DNA from: Ilumatobacteraceae bacterium
Lineage (GTDB): Bacteria; Actinomycetota; Acidimicrobiia; Acidimicrobiales; Ilumatobacteraceae
Length of the DNA: 13,799 nt
Reading direction: 5' to 3'
NCBI GenBank assembly: GCA_025463305.1
Contig: JAOBWK010000084.1
Span: 1-13,799 of the forward strand
The notes beneath the pieces are model-generated. The model did no database searches and had not been told where the DNA came from. It worked only from the letters and a program-made list of their open reading frames with translations. Positions within the stretch are counted from its first letter, which is position 1; each line of letters begins with the position of its first letter. The position numbers and the translations under genes were made by a program. Below are positions 6,345-12,181 of the stretch, piece after piece.

Positions 6345-6964
6345 TCATGCGTTCCAGATGCCGGAACTGCCGCGCCGATGGGAGTCGACGAGGTGGGTGT
6401 CGATGATCCCGATCGCTTCCATGAGTGCGTACATGGTGGTGGGTCCGACGAAGGTGAATCCGCGTCGGCGTAGTTCTTTGGCGAGCGCGTTCGATTCGGG
6501 TGACGAGGTCGGGATGTCGTCGAAGCGTCGAGATGTTGGGGTCGTGTTCGGTTGGAAGGACCAGACGAGCCTGGCGAGTCCGATCTCGTCTCGGAGCTTG
6601 AGCGTCGCTCGGGCGTTGCCGATGACGGCGACGATCTTGCCCCGGTTGCGGATGATGTTCTCGTCGGCGAGGAGGCGTGCGATGTGGTGCTGGTCGTAGG
6701 CGGCGACTGCGTCGGGGTCGAAGTCGTCGAAGGCGTGGCGGAACGCGCGGCGCTTGCGCAGGATCGTCACCCAGGACAGGCCTGGAATGCCTCGAGTGAG
6801 ATCCGTTCGAACACGCCGCGTTCGTCGGTGACAGGCATGCCCCACTCGTTGTCGTAGTAGTCGCGCAGGAGGGGGTCGATCGTCGCCCAGGCGGGACGGG
6901 CGAGGTCGTCGTCGCCGACCACGACGCCGTCGTGGTCGACGGAGTCGTTGAGGGAGCTGGTCAT
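6345..6964 (-). pseudogene. tag: DNA-3-methyladenine glycosylase I (Tag), frameshifted
   Basis: Tag removes 3-methyladenine from alkylated DNA. The N-terminal part (6964 down to about 6785) reads DPLLRDYYDNEWGMPVTDER, then VFERISLEAFQ. The family continuation GLSWVTILRKRRAFRHAF, IIRNRGKI, ALAKELRRRGFTFVGPTTMYALMEAIG follows in another frame. Family sequences read EAFQAGLSW here, whereas this DNA has CAGGCC-TG; loss of a GGCC unit from a GGCCGGCC run (about 6778-6785) explains the shift exactly. As read, translation stops after about 65 residues. The Zn-ligand Cys/His near the N-terminus of E. coli Tag are absent, as in some actinobacterial Tags. It is the last gene of the ogt operon and overlaps alkB by 4 bp (ATGA). 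It is either a true pseudogene or a sequence error. Confidence 0.8.
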
Positions 6965-7644
6965 CGGCTGGGTTGCTGACGGTGGTCGGTGAGGCCGGTC
7001 TCGCGCATGGTGATGTTGATCCGGCCGCCGTCGATGCCGCAGCCGTCGGGTGCGGTCAGTGGGTGGACGCGGGTGACGCCGTGGTACGCCATCCGGGCGG
7101 TCCGCCCGAAGACGAACAGATCGCCGGATTGGAGCCGCACGTCGGTGTAGGGCTTGCCGCGGTTGTGGGTGTTGCCGAACCGGAACGTGCAGGCGTCCCC
7201 GATCGACAGCGACACGATCGGTGCCTGGGAACGCTCGTCTTTGTCTTGGTGCATGCCGAGACGCGCCGCGTCGTCGTAGTAGTTCACGAGTGCGGTGTCA
7301 GGGGTGTAGGTGGCAGCTTCTGCGTCGCTGTAGCCGGCGGTGCGCAGTGCGCGGCGACCGAGCCGGACCATCCAGTCGGGGAACGGCCGCACTTGGGAAC
7401 CGTTCACGTCGGTCGCTTCGCGGGTGTACTTGTACGGCTGCCAATGCCAGCCGAGGCACACGGTGCGGACCGACATCTCGTAGGCGCCGATCTTCGCAGC
7501 TCGGATCGGGACCGGACCGCGGACCCACTCGTTGAATTGGCCGACGATCCATGCTTGCTGGTCGAGCGTCACGCATCCGCGGATGAGGACGGCGTCGGGG
7601 CTGGGCTGGGTCGGCCCGTCGAGCGCTGTGTCGAACAGGGACAT
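6961..7644 (-). CDS. alkB: AlkB-type alkylated-DNA repair 2OG-Fe(II) dioxygenase
   Basis: This 227-residue AlkB-family enzyme is expected to remove methyl groups from 1-methyladenine and 3-methylcytosine by oxidative demethylation, using Fe(II), O2 and 2-oxoglutarate. The iron ligands are visible as His132 and Asp134 (LGMHQDKDE) and His188 (RMAYHGV). The 2-oxoglutarate/base-binding arginines are in RINITMR (res 208-214), and NYYDD precedes the HxD as usual. Length is normal. The start ATG at 7644 lies 3 bp after the stop of the upstream 176-aa gene and its stop overlaps tag by 4 bp, so it is in the middle of a tightly packed operon under the ogt promoter. The reading frame is intact, unlike the two frameshifted genes of the same operon. 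Confidence 0.9.
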   Translation of the reverse strand: MSLFDTALDGPTQPSPDAVLIRGCVTLDQQAWIVGQFNEWVRGPVPIRAAKIGAYEMSVRTVCLGWHWQPYKYTREATDVNGSQVRPFPDWMVRLGRRALRTAGYSDAEAATYTPDTALVNYYDDAARLGMHQDKDERSQAPIVSLSIGDACTFRFGNTHNRGKPYTDVRLQSGDLFVFGRTARMAYHGVTRVHPLTAPDGCGIDGGRINITMRETGLTDHRQQPSR

Positions 7645-7647
7645 TGT

Positions 7648-8178
7648 TCAGGCGTCCATGTCGGTGCCAGCACCGCTGTCGATGACGCCGAGGCCTTCGA
7701 CGAGGCGCCATGCGGTGCCGGTGCTGGTGACTCCGGCGATGCCGGACAGGTTGTGGAGACCGACCAGTTCGAGCGCGGCGGGCTCGGACAGTGTTTCGGT
7801 GAGCAGAGATCGGGCAGGTTCCCACGGGGTCGACCACAGGAGGCGCCGGGTCATCTGTGCCCAGCCGAGGGTGGGGCCGGACATGATCCACAGGTCTGGT
7901 TCGTCCGCGGTGAACCGTTTTGCGTGACGCAGCCACGATGCCGCTTCCTCCGGCCAGGCGAGCTCGACAGCGATCTCTCCTCCTGCGAGGACCCATGCAT
8001 CCGTGATCGCTCGAGTTGCGTCGACCGCTGCCGGATCGCGTCCGGATCCGATGGCGATCCGTTCGGCGCTTCGAGCCTGTGCGAGCGCGACGAGGGCTGC
8101 CACTTCGGCAGCGGTGATCACACCAGGCGGCTCCGGGCGCGGGCGCTTGTACAACAATGGGCTCTTCAGGGTCGCCAT
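7648..8178 (-). CDS. Conserved protein of the alkylation-repair operon, 176 aa, function unknown
   Basis: No enzyme motif is certain. The middle part has an alternating pattern (SAERIAIGSGRDPAAVDATRA, then AGGEIAVELAWPEEAASWL, then DLWIMSGPTLGWAQMTRRL) that recalls a Rossmann-like or type I periplasmic-binding-protein fold, but there is no signal peptide, so it is cytosolic. I recall similar proteins beside Ada-domain and AlkB genes in other Actinobacteria, sometimes labelled as ABC-transporter binding proteins. That label is doubtful here. The start is taken at ATG 8178 (MATLKSPLLYKRP), which overlaps the end of the Ada-domain gene by 13 bp; ATG 8208 in the same frame is an alternative. It is followed after 3 bp by alkB. 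Its operon position suggests a role in alkylation stress. Confidence 0.6.
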   Translation of the reverse strand: MATLKSPLLYKRPRPEPPGVITAAEVAALVALAQARSAERIAIGSGRDPAAVDATRAITDAWVLAGGEIAVELAWPEEAASWLRHAKRFTADEPDLWIMSGPTLGWAQMTRRLLWSTPWEPARSLLTETLSEPAALELVGLHNLSGIAGVTSTGTAWRLVEGLGVIDSGAGTDMDA

Positions 8179-8454
8179 GGCTCGCCCTGTTTGTTGGCGC
8201 GCTTCCACGACTGGTAGCGGTCTGGGCAGCAGGTGCCGCAGGGCCGGTAGCCGGCTGCGACTGCCGTGGCTTCGTCAGCGAAGAACACACGGTGGTTCAC
8301 GTAGCCGCCACGCGCGATCGAACGAAGCGCGGCGGGACAGTCGACCCTGCCGTAAATCCTCCCGCGACGATGACCGCCCCACACGCCCTTCGTCGTCGAG
8401 ACGTAAGGGGCGGCCGTCGGCGCCGGTCAGGATGAACGTCTTCGCAGTGGTCAT
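8166..8454 (-). pseudogene. Stand-alone Ada metal-binding-domain protein, frameshifted
   Basis: The protein starts MTTAKTFILTGADGRP (ATG 8454, AGGA site upstream, 14 bp after the ogt stop). The family then continues Y-V-S-T-T-K-G-x-W-G-G-H. Here that sequence appears only if one base is removed from the CCCCTT run at 8405-8410; downstream, WGGHRRGRIYGRVDCPAALR, ARGGYVNHRVFFADEATAVA and AGYRPCGTCCPDRY follow in the second frame. These are the Cys-bearing blocks of the Ada N-terminal Zn domain, the part that in E. coli Ada takes methyl groups from phosphotriesters and then activates transcription. One extra base in a homopolymer could be a sequencing error, or the gene is broken. Its 3' end overlaps the 176-aa gene. 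Confidence 0.78.
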
Positions 8455-8468
8455 GTTCGTCCTGTCAA

Positions 8469-8990
8469 TCAAAAGAGGCGGCCAGCTCTGATCTCGGCGG
8501 GTTCCTCAAGGTCGAGCAGTGCACGCTTGCGCTTGAGGCCACCGGCGTAGCCGGTCAGTTTGCCGTCAGCGCCGAGCACGCGGTGACAAGGAACGTAGAT
8601 GCACAACGGATTGGCGCCCACGGCTTGGCCGACGCGATATGCCAGCGCCTTGTCGCCCAACTGCCGGGCGATGTCGCCGTAGGTGGTCGTCTCGCCGAAC
8701 GGAATCTGCGTGACGATGCCCCACACGGAGCGTCGGAATGCGTCGCCACCTGCGTCGTACCGCAGATCGAACTCGCGGCGGTCGCCGGCCAGGTAGTCGT
8801 GCAACTGGACTGCGGCGTCGGCGAGCAGCGCGTCGTCGACGAGTGCGACCTCGATGCCGAACGCCTCCTGGGCCGGCCGGCGGATGTGGTGCCGGAAGTA
8901 GAGGCCGGTGATCGCGTCGTCGGACGAGACGATCGTGACCTGTCCGAGCGTCGTGTCGACCAACGCATGCCGTGTCTTGGTCGTGTCCAT
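8469..8990 (-). CDS. ogt: Methylated-DNA--protein-cysteine methyltransferase (first copy)
   Basis: This 173-residue suicide enzyme transfers the methyl group of O6-methylguanine to its own cysteine. The active site IYVPCHRVLGADGKLTGYAGG is intact with Cys135. The Asn hinge (GANP), the recognition helix residues YRVGQAVG and the PFGETTTYGDIA block of the winged-helix domain are all present. The ATG at 8990 is supported by an AAAGGGA site 6-7 bp upstream and by the family start pattern (TTLGQVTIVSS at res 13-23). Length is normal. It is the first gene of a five-gene minus-strand operon (ogt, Ada Zn domain, 176-aa protein, alkB, tag). Its promoter carries the CTCAC-N17-GTCT motif shared across this locus. 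A second, diverged copy is at 10732. Confidence 0.9.
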   Translation of the reverse strand: MDTTKTRHALVDTTLGQVTIVSSDDAITGLYFRHHIRRPAQEAFGIEVALVDDALLADAAVQLHDYLAGDRREFDLRYDAGGDAFRRSVWGIVTQIPFGETTTYGDIARQLGDKALAYRVGQAVGANPLCIYVPCHRVLGADGKLTGYAGGLKRKRALLDLEEPAEIRAGRLF

Positions 8991-9020
8991 GGGTTTCCCT
9001 TTCGTCGCAGCCGCTGTGTT

Positions 9021-9054
9021 GAAGACACTCGACAAGCGATATCTGTGAGGTCGA
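9021..9054 (-). promoter_or_regulatory. P1: ECF-type promoter of the ogt operon
   Basis: Minus strand: TCGACCTCAC (9054-9045), exactly 17 bp, then TGTCTTC (9027-9021). It matches P3 at 9 of 10 bases in the -35 block and 5 of 7 in the -10 block, with identical spacing. The ogt ATG is 30 bp downstream of the -10 block. GTC-type -10 elements are usual for ECF sigma factors, and one is encoded at 10128. Confidence 0.65.
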
Positions 9055-9087
9055 GTTGAGCGGGCACACGCCCGGGCCGAGTTGAGC
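9049..9087. repeat. Direct repeat overlapping the ogt promoter -35
   Basis: GGTCGAGTTGAGC (9049-9061) and GGCCGAGTTGAGC (9075-9087) are 13-bp direct repeats with one mismatch, 26 bp apart. The first overlaps the P1 -35 block and the second lies upstream of it. This geometry suits an activator or repressor that binds two sites on nearly the same DNA face; the protein is unknown. Confidence 0.45.
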
Positions 9088-9129
9088 CCGTCAACGGGCA
9101 AGCGGGGCGGTCCCGACCGTGGCTGCCGG

Positions 9130-9177
9130 GGCAGCTGGCGGCCTGTCACCCGTGTCGGGTGTGAGCCGCGAGCTGCC
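9130..9177. other. Long imperfect stem-loop between snoaL and ogt
   Basis: GGCAGCT (9130-9136) pairs with AGCTGCC (9171-9177), GCGGC (9138-9142) with GCCGC (9165-9169), and CACCCG (9147-9152) with CGGGTG (9156-9161), leaving a TGT loop. About 18 base pairs form over 48 bases. There is no T-run on either side. It could be a bidirectional terminator, a cruciform or a remnant of a palindromic element. Confidence 0.5.
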
Positions 9178-9188
9178 ATTGTGATCAG

Positions 9189-9211
9189 TCCTGAGCGTCC
9201 GGCGCTCAGGA
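9189..9211 (-). terminator. Hairpin terminator after the SnoaL-like gene
   Basis: TCCTGAGCG (9189-9197) and CGCTCAGGA (9203-9211) form a perfect 9-bp stem with a 5-base loop, just past the minus-strand stop at 9215. No U-tract follows, which is common in high-GC Actinobacteria. It would separate snoaL transcription from the ogt promoter. Confidence 0.6.
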
Positions 9212-9214
9212 GGT

Positions 9215-9661
9215 TCAGGTGGGCCGGATGAGGCCGAGCTGTTCGACGACCGTCAGGCCATCGTCCAAGCCGAGCTCCTCGGTGATGAGGTCGTTCTCGA
9301 CCTTCAGGACTGAGATACCGGTGAACCACATCCGCTTGCCTGTCCCGGCCGGCAGTTCGCCGATCGGCATGTCGTCGAACGCGTCGCCGGTCTGCGTGCC
9401 GCCGCCGATCCATTGCCCGACCACGTAGTCGCCCTCGGCGATCAGGTCAGCTCGACCGGAGAACGCAAGGTCGGGGAACGCAGCACGGAACTTGGTGGCG
9501 AACGCACGGACCTCGTCGCGGCCGCTGCACGGTGCGTGCAACGAGTACTCGAACCGAATGTTCGGAGCGGCCAACTCATCAATGATGGCAGGGTTGAAGC
9601 CCGGACCCCAGAACTCGGTGAACCACCGGCCCACGATCGCCTTGTTGTCTTCGATACCCAT
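9215..9661 (-). CDS. SnoaL-like / ester-cyclase family protein
   Basis: This 148-residue single-domain protein of the SnoaL-like (NTF2 fold) superfamily starts with NKAIVGRWFTEFWGPG, followed by IIDELAAPNIRFEYSLHAP. The later strand segments (AFPDLAFSGRADLIAEGDYVVGQWIGGG, FTGISVLKVENDLITEELGLDD) complete the cone-shaped barrel. Members include polyketide cyclases and many proteins of unknown function, and the catalytic residues vary, so no substrate can be given. The ATG at 9661 has a GGAG site 9 bp upstream. The gene lies alone between two divergent alkylation-repair operons and has its own promoter of the shared CTCAC-N17-GTCT type, so it appears to belong to the same regulon. SnoaL domains are known partners of some ECF sigma factors (ECF41 carries one fused), which makes this link noteworthy. 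Confidence 0.82.
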   Translation of the reverse strand: MGIEDNKAIVGRWFTEFWGPGFNPAIIDELAAPNIRFEYSLHAPCSGRDEVRAFATKFRAAFPDLAFSGRADLIAEGDYVVGQWIGGGTQTGDAFDDMPIGELPAGTGKRMWFTGISVLKVENDLITEELGLDDGLTVVEQLGLIRPT

Positions 9662-9707
9662 GAATGATCTCCTCGTGTGTGGTGCACTCGGTGTGCGCAG
9701 TCCGACC

Positions 9708-9741
9708 GAAGACGTCCGTCGCCACCGAGATGTGAGATCGC
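9708..9741 (-). promoter_or_regulatory. P2: ECF-type promoter of the SnoaL-like gene
   Basis: Minus strand: GCGATCTCAC (9741-9732), exactly 17 bp, then CGTCTTC (9714-9708). The -10 block differs from P1 and P3 by one base each, and the CTCAC core and spacing are identical. The ATG lies 46 bp beyond the -10 block, leaving room for a leader with the GGAG site. Confidence 0.6.
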
Positions 9742-9812
9742 CGTCGGGAAAAATCGTGCTGTCCCAAGAGCCTCACTTTGCGGGCCAGCGGTCGCCGAGA
9801 TCAAAGTTTGAG

Positions 9813-9846
9813 TCAACCTCACGGAACAGCCGGCGGATTCGTCTAC
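9813..9846 (+). promoter_or_regulatory. P3: ECF-type promoter of the sigma factor operon
   Basis: TCAACCTCAC (9813-9822), exactly 17 bp, then CGTCTAC (9840-9846), 5 bp before the ATG at 9852, so the transcript would be leaderless or nearly so. It drives the 84-aa gene and then the sigma factor, which implies autoregulation if this is the sigma factor's own promoter type. Confidence 0.65.
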
Positions 9847-9851
9847 TGGTC

Positions 9852-10106
9852 ATGACGCAGCTCAACGATGCCCCACCCGTCCGCTCGGCAAGCCTGACCG
9901 GCCCGCAACTCGAGATAGCTCAACGCCTGTGGAATCTGGCGGGCTTGCCGCCTGTCTCAGGCTACGCAAGCGCGCTCCTCGCAGTCGGGCTCGGGTCCGA
10001 CCCGGTTGTCGCCGAGCGGTTGCTGTCGGTTGATTTCGACAACGCAACTTCAGTCGCCGATGCCGTCGATGTGCTGCGCCAGTGGCGTCAGCGCACCTTC
10101 GGATGA
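9852..10106 (+). CDS. Small protein upstream of the sigma factor, 84 aa, unknown
   Basis: The sequence opens MTQLNDAPPV and has a helical middle (LEIAQRLWNLAGLPPVSGYASALLAVG, in two parts) and end (ATSVADAVDVLRQWRQRTFG). I recognise no known domain. It is the first gene after promoter P3, and the sigma factor starts 21 bp after its stop, so it may be a sigma-linked regulator such as an anti-sigma or co-regulator, but this is inference from position only. A diverged, frameshifted relative lies at 12220: it shares the start context CTACnnGTCATGACnCA, the same promoter type, and the pattern LWxL...P..GY..A...AV. The ATG is chosen from the promoter position and from this conserved start; longer upstream readings in the frame run through the promoter. 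Confidence 0.6.
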   Translation: MTQLNDAPPVRSASLTGPQLEIAQRLWNLAGLPPVSGYASALLAVGLGSDPVVAERLLSVDFDNATSVADAVDVLRQWRQRTFG

Positions 10107-10127
10107 CCCTCTAGCGTCGCTGATCAC

Positions 10128-10622
10128 ATGTCAACCAAGATGCCGTTCGAAGCCGTCGTTCAGGTCCACGGGCCGACCGTATTACGCGTGTGCTGTGCGG
10201 TGGTTGGAGCGATGGACGCCGACGATGCTTGGTCCGAGACGTTTCTCTCGGCGATGCGCGCGTACCCGTCGCTGCCGGACGACGCCAACGTCGAAGCATG
10301 GCTCGTGACGATCGCCCATCGAAGGGCCATCGATATCGGACGCGCTCGTTCCCGCCGAGCCGTTCCAACCGCAGCCATCGCCGATCGCGCCGAGACGGTC
10401 GAGCAGAGCGACACCACCCCGGATCTGACCACCGCCCTGTCGCGTCTTCCCGACAAGCAGCGTCAATCGGTCGCATATCACTACCTCGCCGGTCTCCCAT
10501 ATGCAGAGGTCGCTTCGATCCTCGGCGGCAGTGCTGAAGCCGCACGCCGCGCCTCCGCCGACGGCATCGCCGCCCTCCGACGCTCATCCGAACTCTCGAC
10601 CCTCTGGAGGGAAACCTCATGA
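10128..10622 (+). CDS. ECF-like RNA polymerase sigma factor
   Basis: This 164-residue two-domain sigma-70-family factor has region 2 at about res 10-78 (DADDAWSETFLSAMRAYPSL, then WLVTIAHRRAIDIGRARSRR). After a short linker, region 4 at about res 100-152 reads LSRLPDKQRQSVAYHYLAGL, PYAEVASILGGSAEAARRAS, the usual helix-turn-helix for -35 recognition. There is no C-terminal extension. The ATG follows a TAGCGT -10-like hexamer (10112-10117) by 10 bp, in addition to the main promoter P3 upstream of the 84-aa gene. Its stop overlaps the next start (ATGA). Pairing of such a sigma factor with a methylguanine methyltransferase gene recurs in Actinobacteria. It probably recognises the CTCAC-N17-GTCT promoters of this locus; what activates it is unknown. 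Confidence 0.85.
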   Translation: MSTKMPFEAVVQVHGPTVLRVCCAVVGAMDADDAWSETFLSAMRAYPSLPDDANVEAWLVTIAHRRAIDIGRARSRRAVPTAAIADRAETVEQSDTTPDLTTALSRLPDKQRQSVAYHYLAGLPYAEVASILGGSAEAARRASADGIAALRRSSELSTLWRETS

Positions 10623-10735
10623 ACGAACACCACATGATCCCTGCGAACATCGCCCACCGCTCGGCCGACCATCGACCGGTCGGCAGCCGATCCGACCTCG
10701 CGAAGCGGCACGACACAGAAACGAGCGACCAATGA
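10619..10735 (+). CDS. 38-aa coupling peptide between sigma factor and methyltransferase
   Basis: A short frame runs from ATG 10619 to TGA 10735. It begins MNEHHMIPANIAHRSADHRP and ends HDTETSDQ. Its start overlaps the sigma stop (ATGA at 10619-10622) and its stop overlaps the methyltransferase start (ATGA at 10732-10735), so ribosomes could pass from one gene to the next without a free ribosome-binding site. The peptide is hydrophilic, rich in His, Arg and Asp, with no known motif. It may be a real small protein (for instance a degenerate anti-sigma) or only a translational relay. The double overlap argues that it is translated. Confidence 0.5.
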   Translation: MNEHHMIPANIAHRSADHRPVGSRSDLAKRHDTETSDQ

Positions 10736-11346
10736 GCCCCGAAACCGAACTGACCGACACACTGAATCAGGCCCTGGGCGTCGACCCAGATCACCTTCAG
10801 CGACTCCACGATCGCCTCGCAGCGGCCGCGGACGCCGAGCGATTGCTCGACGTCGCCTACCGCACCATCGACACCCCGGTCGGCAGCTTGCTCCTCGCTG
10901 CGACCGAGACCGGGTTGGTCCGGGTCGCCTACGCGACCGAAGGCCACGACAGCGTCCTGGAAGATCTCGCCAACCGGATCAGCCCGCGTGTCCTGCATTA
11001 TCCGGCCCGACTCGATATCGCCGCCCACGAACTCGACGAGTACTTCGATGGTCGCCGCCGCGCCTTCAATGTCGATCTCGACTGGCGGTTGTCGGCCGGC
11101 TTCCGAGAGACCGTATTGCGGCGCCTGCCCGAGATCGCATACGGACGCACCGCCAGCTACGCAACCGTCGCCAACCTCGCCGGACGCCCCAAGGCCGTTC
11201 GCGCCGTCGGCACGGCCTGCGCGACGAACCCCCTTCCCGTTGTCGTGCCCTGCCATCGCGTCATCCGCTCCGATGGCAGCATGGGCGGATACCTCGGCGG
11301 GATGGCAGCAAAGGCGACCCTGCTCGAACTCGAGGCAGCGGCATGA
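10732..11346 (+). CDS. ogt: Methylated-DNA--protein-cysteine methyltransferase (second copy, long N-terminus)
   Basis: This 204-residue protein has the intact active site VVVPCHRVIRSDGSMGGYLGG with Cys174, the winged-helix block IAYGRTASYATVANLAGRP, and the AVGTACATNP hinge. Unlike the first copy it carries about 40 extra N-terminal residues (ETELTDTLNQALGVDPDHL, then RLHDRLAAAADAERLLDVAY), a helical extension found in the sigma-linked actinobacterial subgroup. It is expected to repair O6-methylguanine. It lies in the P3 operon, coupled by ATGA overlaps to the 38-aa frame before it and to the oxygenase after it. It is only moderately similar to the first copy (VPCHRV-core identity with many differences elsewhere), so the two are distinct subfamilies and not a recent duplication. 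Confidence 0.9.
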   Translation: MSPETELTDTLNQALGVDPDHLQRLHDRLAAAADAERLLDVAYRTIDTPVGSLLLAATETGLVRVAYATEGHDSVLEDLANRISPRVLHYPARLDIAAHELDEYFDGRRRAFNVDLDWRLSAGFRETVLRRLPEIAYGRTASYATVANLAGRPKAVRAVGTACATNPLPVVVPCHRVIRSDGSMGGYLGGMAAKATLLELEAAA

Positions 11347-12077
11347 CCCCGGCGACGACCCCACCTGCAGAGATCGCAGCACGCGTCGCCGAAGTCGACT
11401 GGACGAACACCACAGCCGATCTCGACAACGTTGGAATCGCAGCAGTTGGCCAGGTACTCGACCGGAACGAGTGCCACGACCTCAGCGCCCTCTACGACCA
11501 GCCTGAGCTGTTCCGCTCGACCATCGACATGGCCCGCCATCGTTTCGGCGAAGGTCAATACCGATACTTCGCGCGCCCGCTGCCCCTCCTGGTCGACCAA
11601 CTACGGGCCTCGTTCTGGCCGCACCTGCTGCCCATCGCACGTGAGTGGGCGGCACGACTCAAGCGGACCGCTCCGTGGCCGGACGACTTCGACGAATGGA
11701 TCGCTCAATGTCACGCGGCGGGCCAGACTCGGCCAACACCGCTGATGCTGAGATACCGCCCCGGCGATTGGAACGCACTCCACCGCGACCTCTACGGCGA
11801 CCTCGTCTTCCCGCTGCAAGTCGTCATCGGCCTCGACAGTCCCGGCACCGACTACACCGGCGGTGAGTTCGTCGTCGTCGAACAACGCCCGAGAGCCCAA
11901 TCCCGGGCGACGACCCGCACGATCCCCCAAGGACACGGCATCGTGTTCACAACCAGAGATCGCCCGATTGCTTCCACCGCCCGAGGCTGGACCGCGGCAC
12001 CAATGCGCCACGGCGTCTCAGTGTTACATGCAGGGCAGCGCCGCACCTTGGGACTTGTCTTCCACGACGCCACCTGA
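11343..12077 (+). CDS. 2OG-Fe(II) oxygenase, COG3826-like
   Basis: This 244-residue protein has the double-stranded beta-helix iron site: His147 and Asp149 (NALHRDLYGD) and His223 (MRHGVS). A C-terminal Arg pair (RRTLGLVFHDA) is suited to binding 2-oxoglutarate. YTGGEFVVVEQRPRAQSR and the IPQGHGIVFTT segment are typical of the prolyl-hydroxylase-like group labelled COG3826. It is not an AlkB of the ordinary type. It may act on DNA, RNA or protein, and its operon with the methyltransferase suggests alkylation repair or protection. The ATG overlaps the methyltransferase stop (ATGA at 11343-11346). It is the last gene of the P3 operon. Length and motifs are complete. Confidence 0.82.
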   Translation: MTPATTPPAEIAARVAEVDWTNTTADLDNVGIAAVGQVLDRNECHDLSALYDQPELFRSTIDMARHRFGEGQYRYFARPLPLLVDQLRASFWPHLLPIAREWAARLKRTAPWPDDFDEWIAQCHAAGQTRPTPLMLRYRPGDWNALHRDLYGDLVFPLQVVIGLDSPGTDYTGGEFVVVEQRPRAQSRATTRTIPQGHGIVFTTRDRPIASTARGWTAAPMRHGVSVLHAGQRRTLGLVFHDAT

Positions 12078-12181
12078 GCTCGTACCGCCACCGTCGATGA
12101 GGTGTTGCCTGAAGCAGTCGTTGGCGCCTTCATAGTTGGCGCTGGCCGCATGCCGGCTTCTTCAATCTCAAATCGACGGAA

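Noticed and set aside
6973..8217. A 414-codon plus-strand frame opposite alkB and the 176-aa gene
   Set aside because: It is the high-GC shadow of two minus-strand genes with clear motifs and operon spacing.
10111..11382. A 423-codon minus-strand frame opposite the sigma factor and methyltransferase
   Set aside because: It is an antisense shadow; the plus-strand genes carry intact catalytic and HTH motifs and ATGA coupling.
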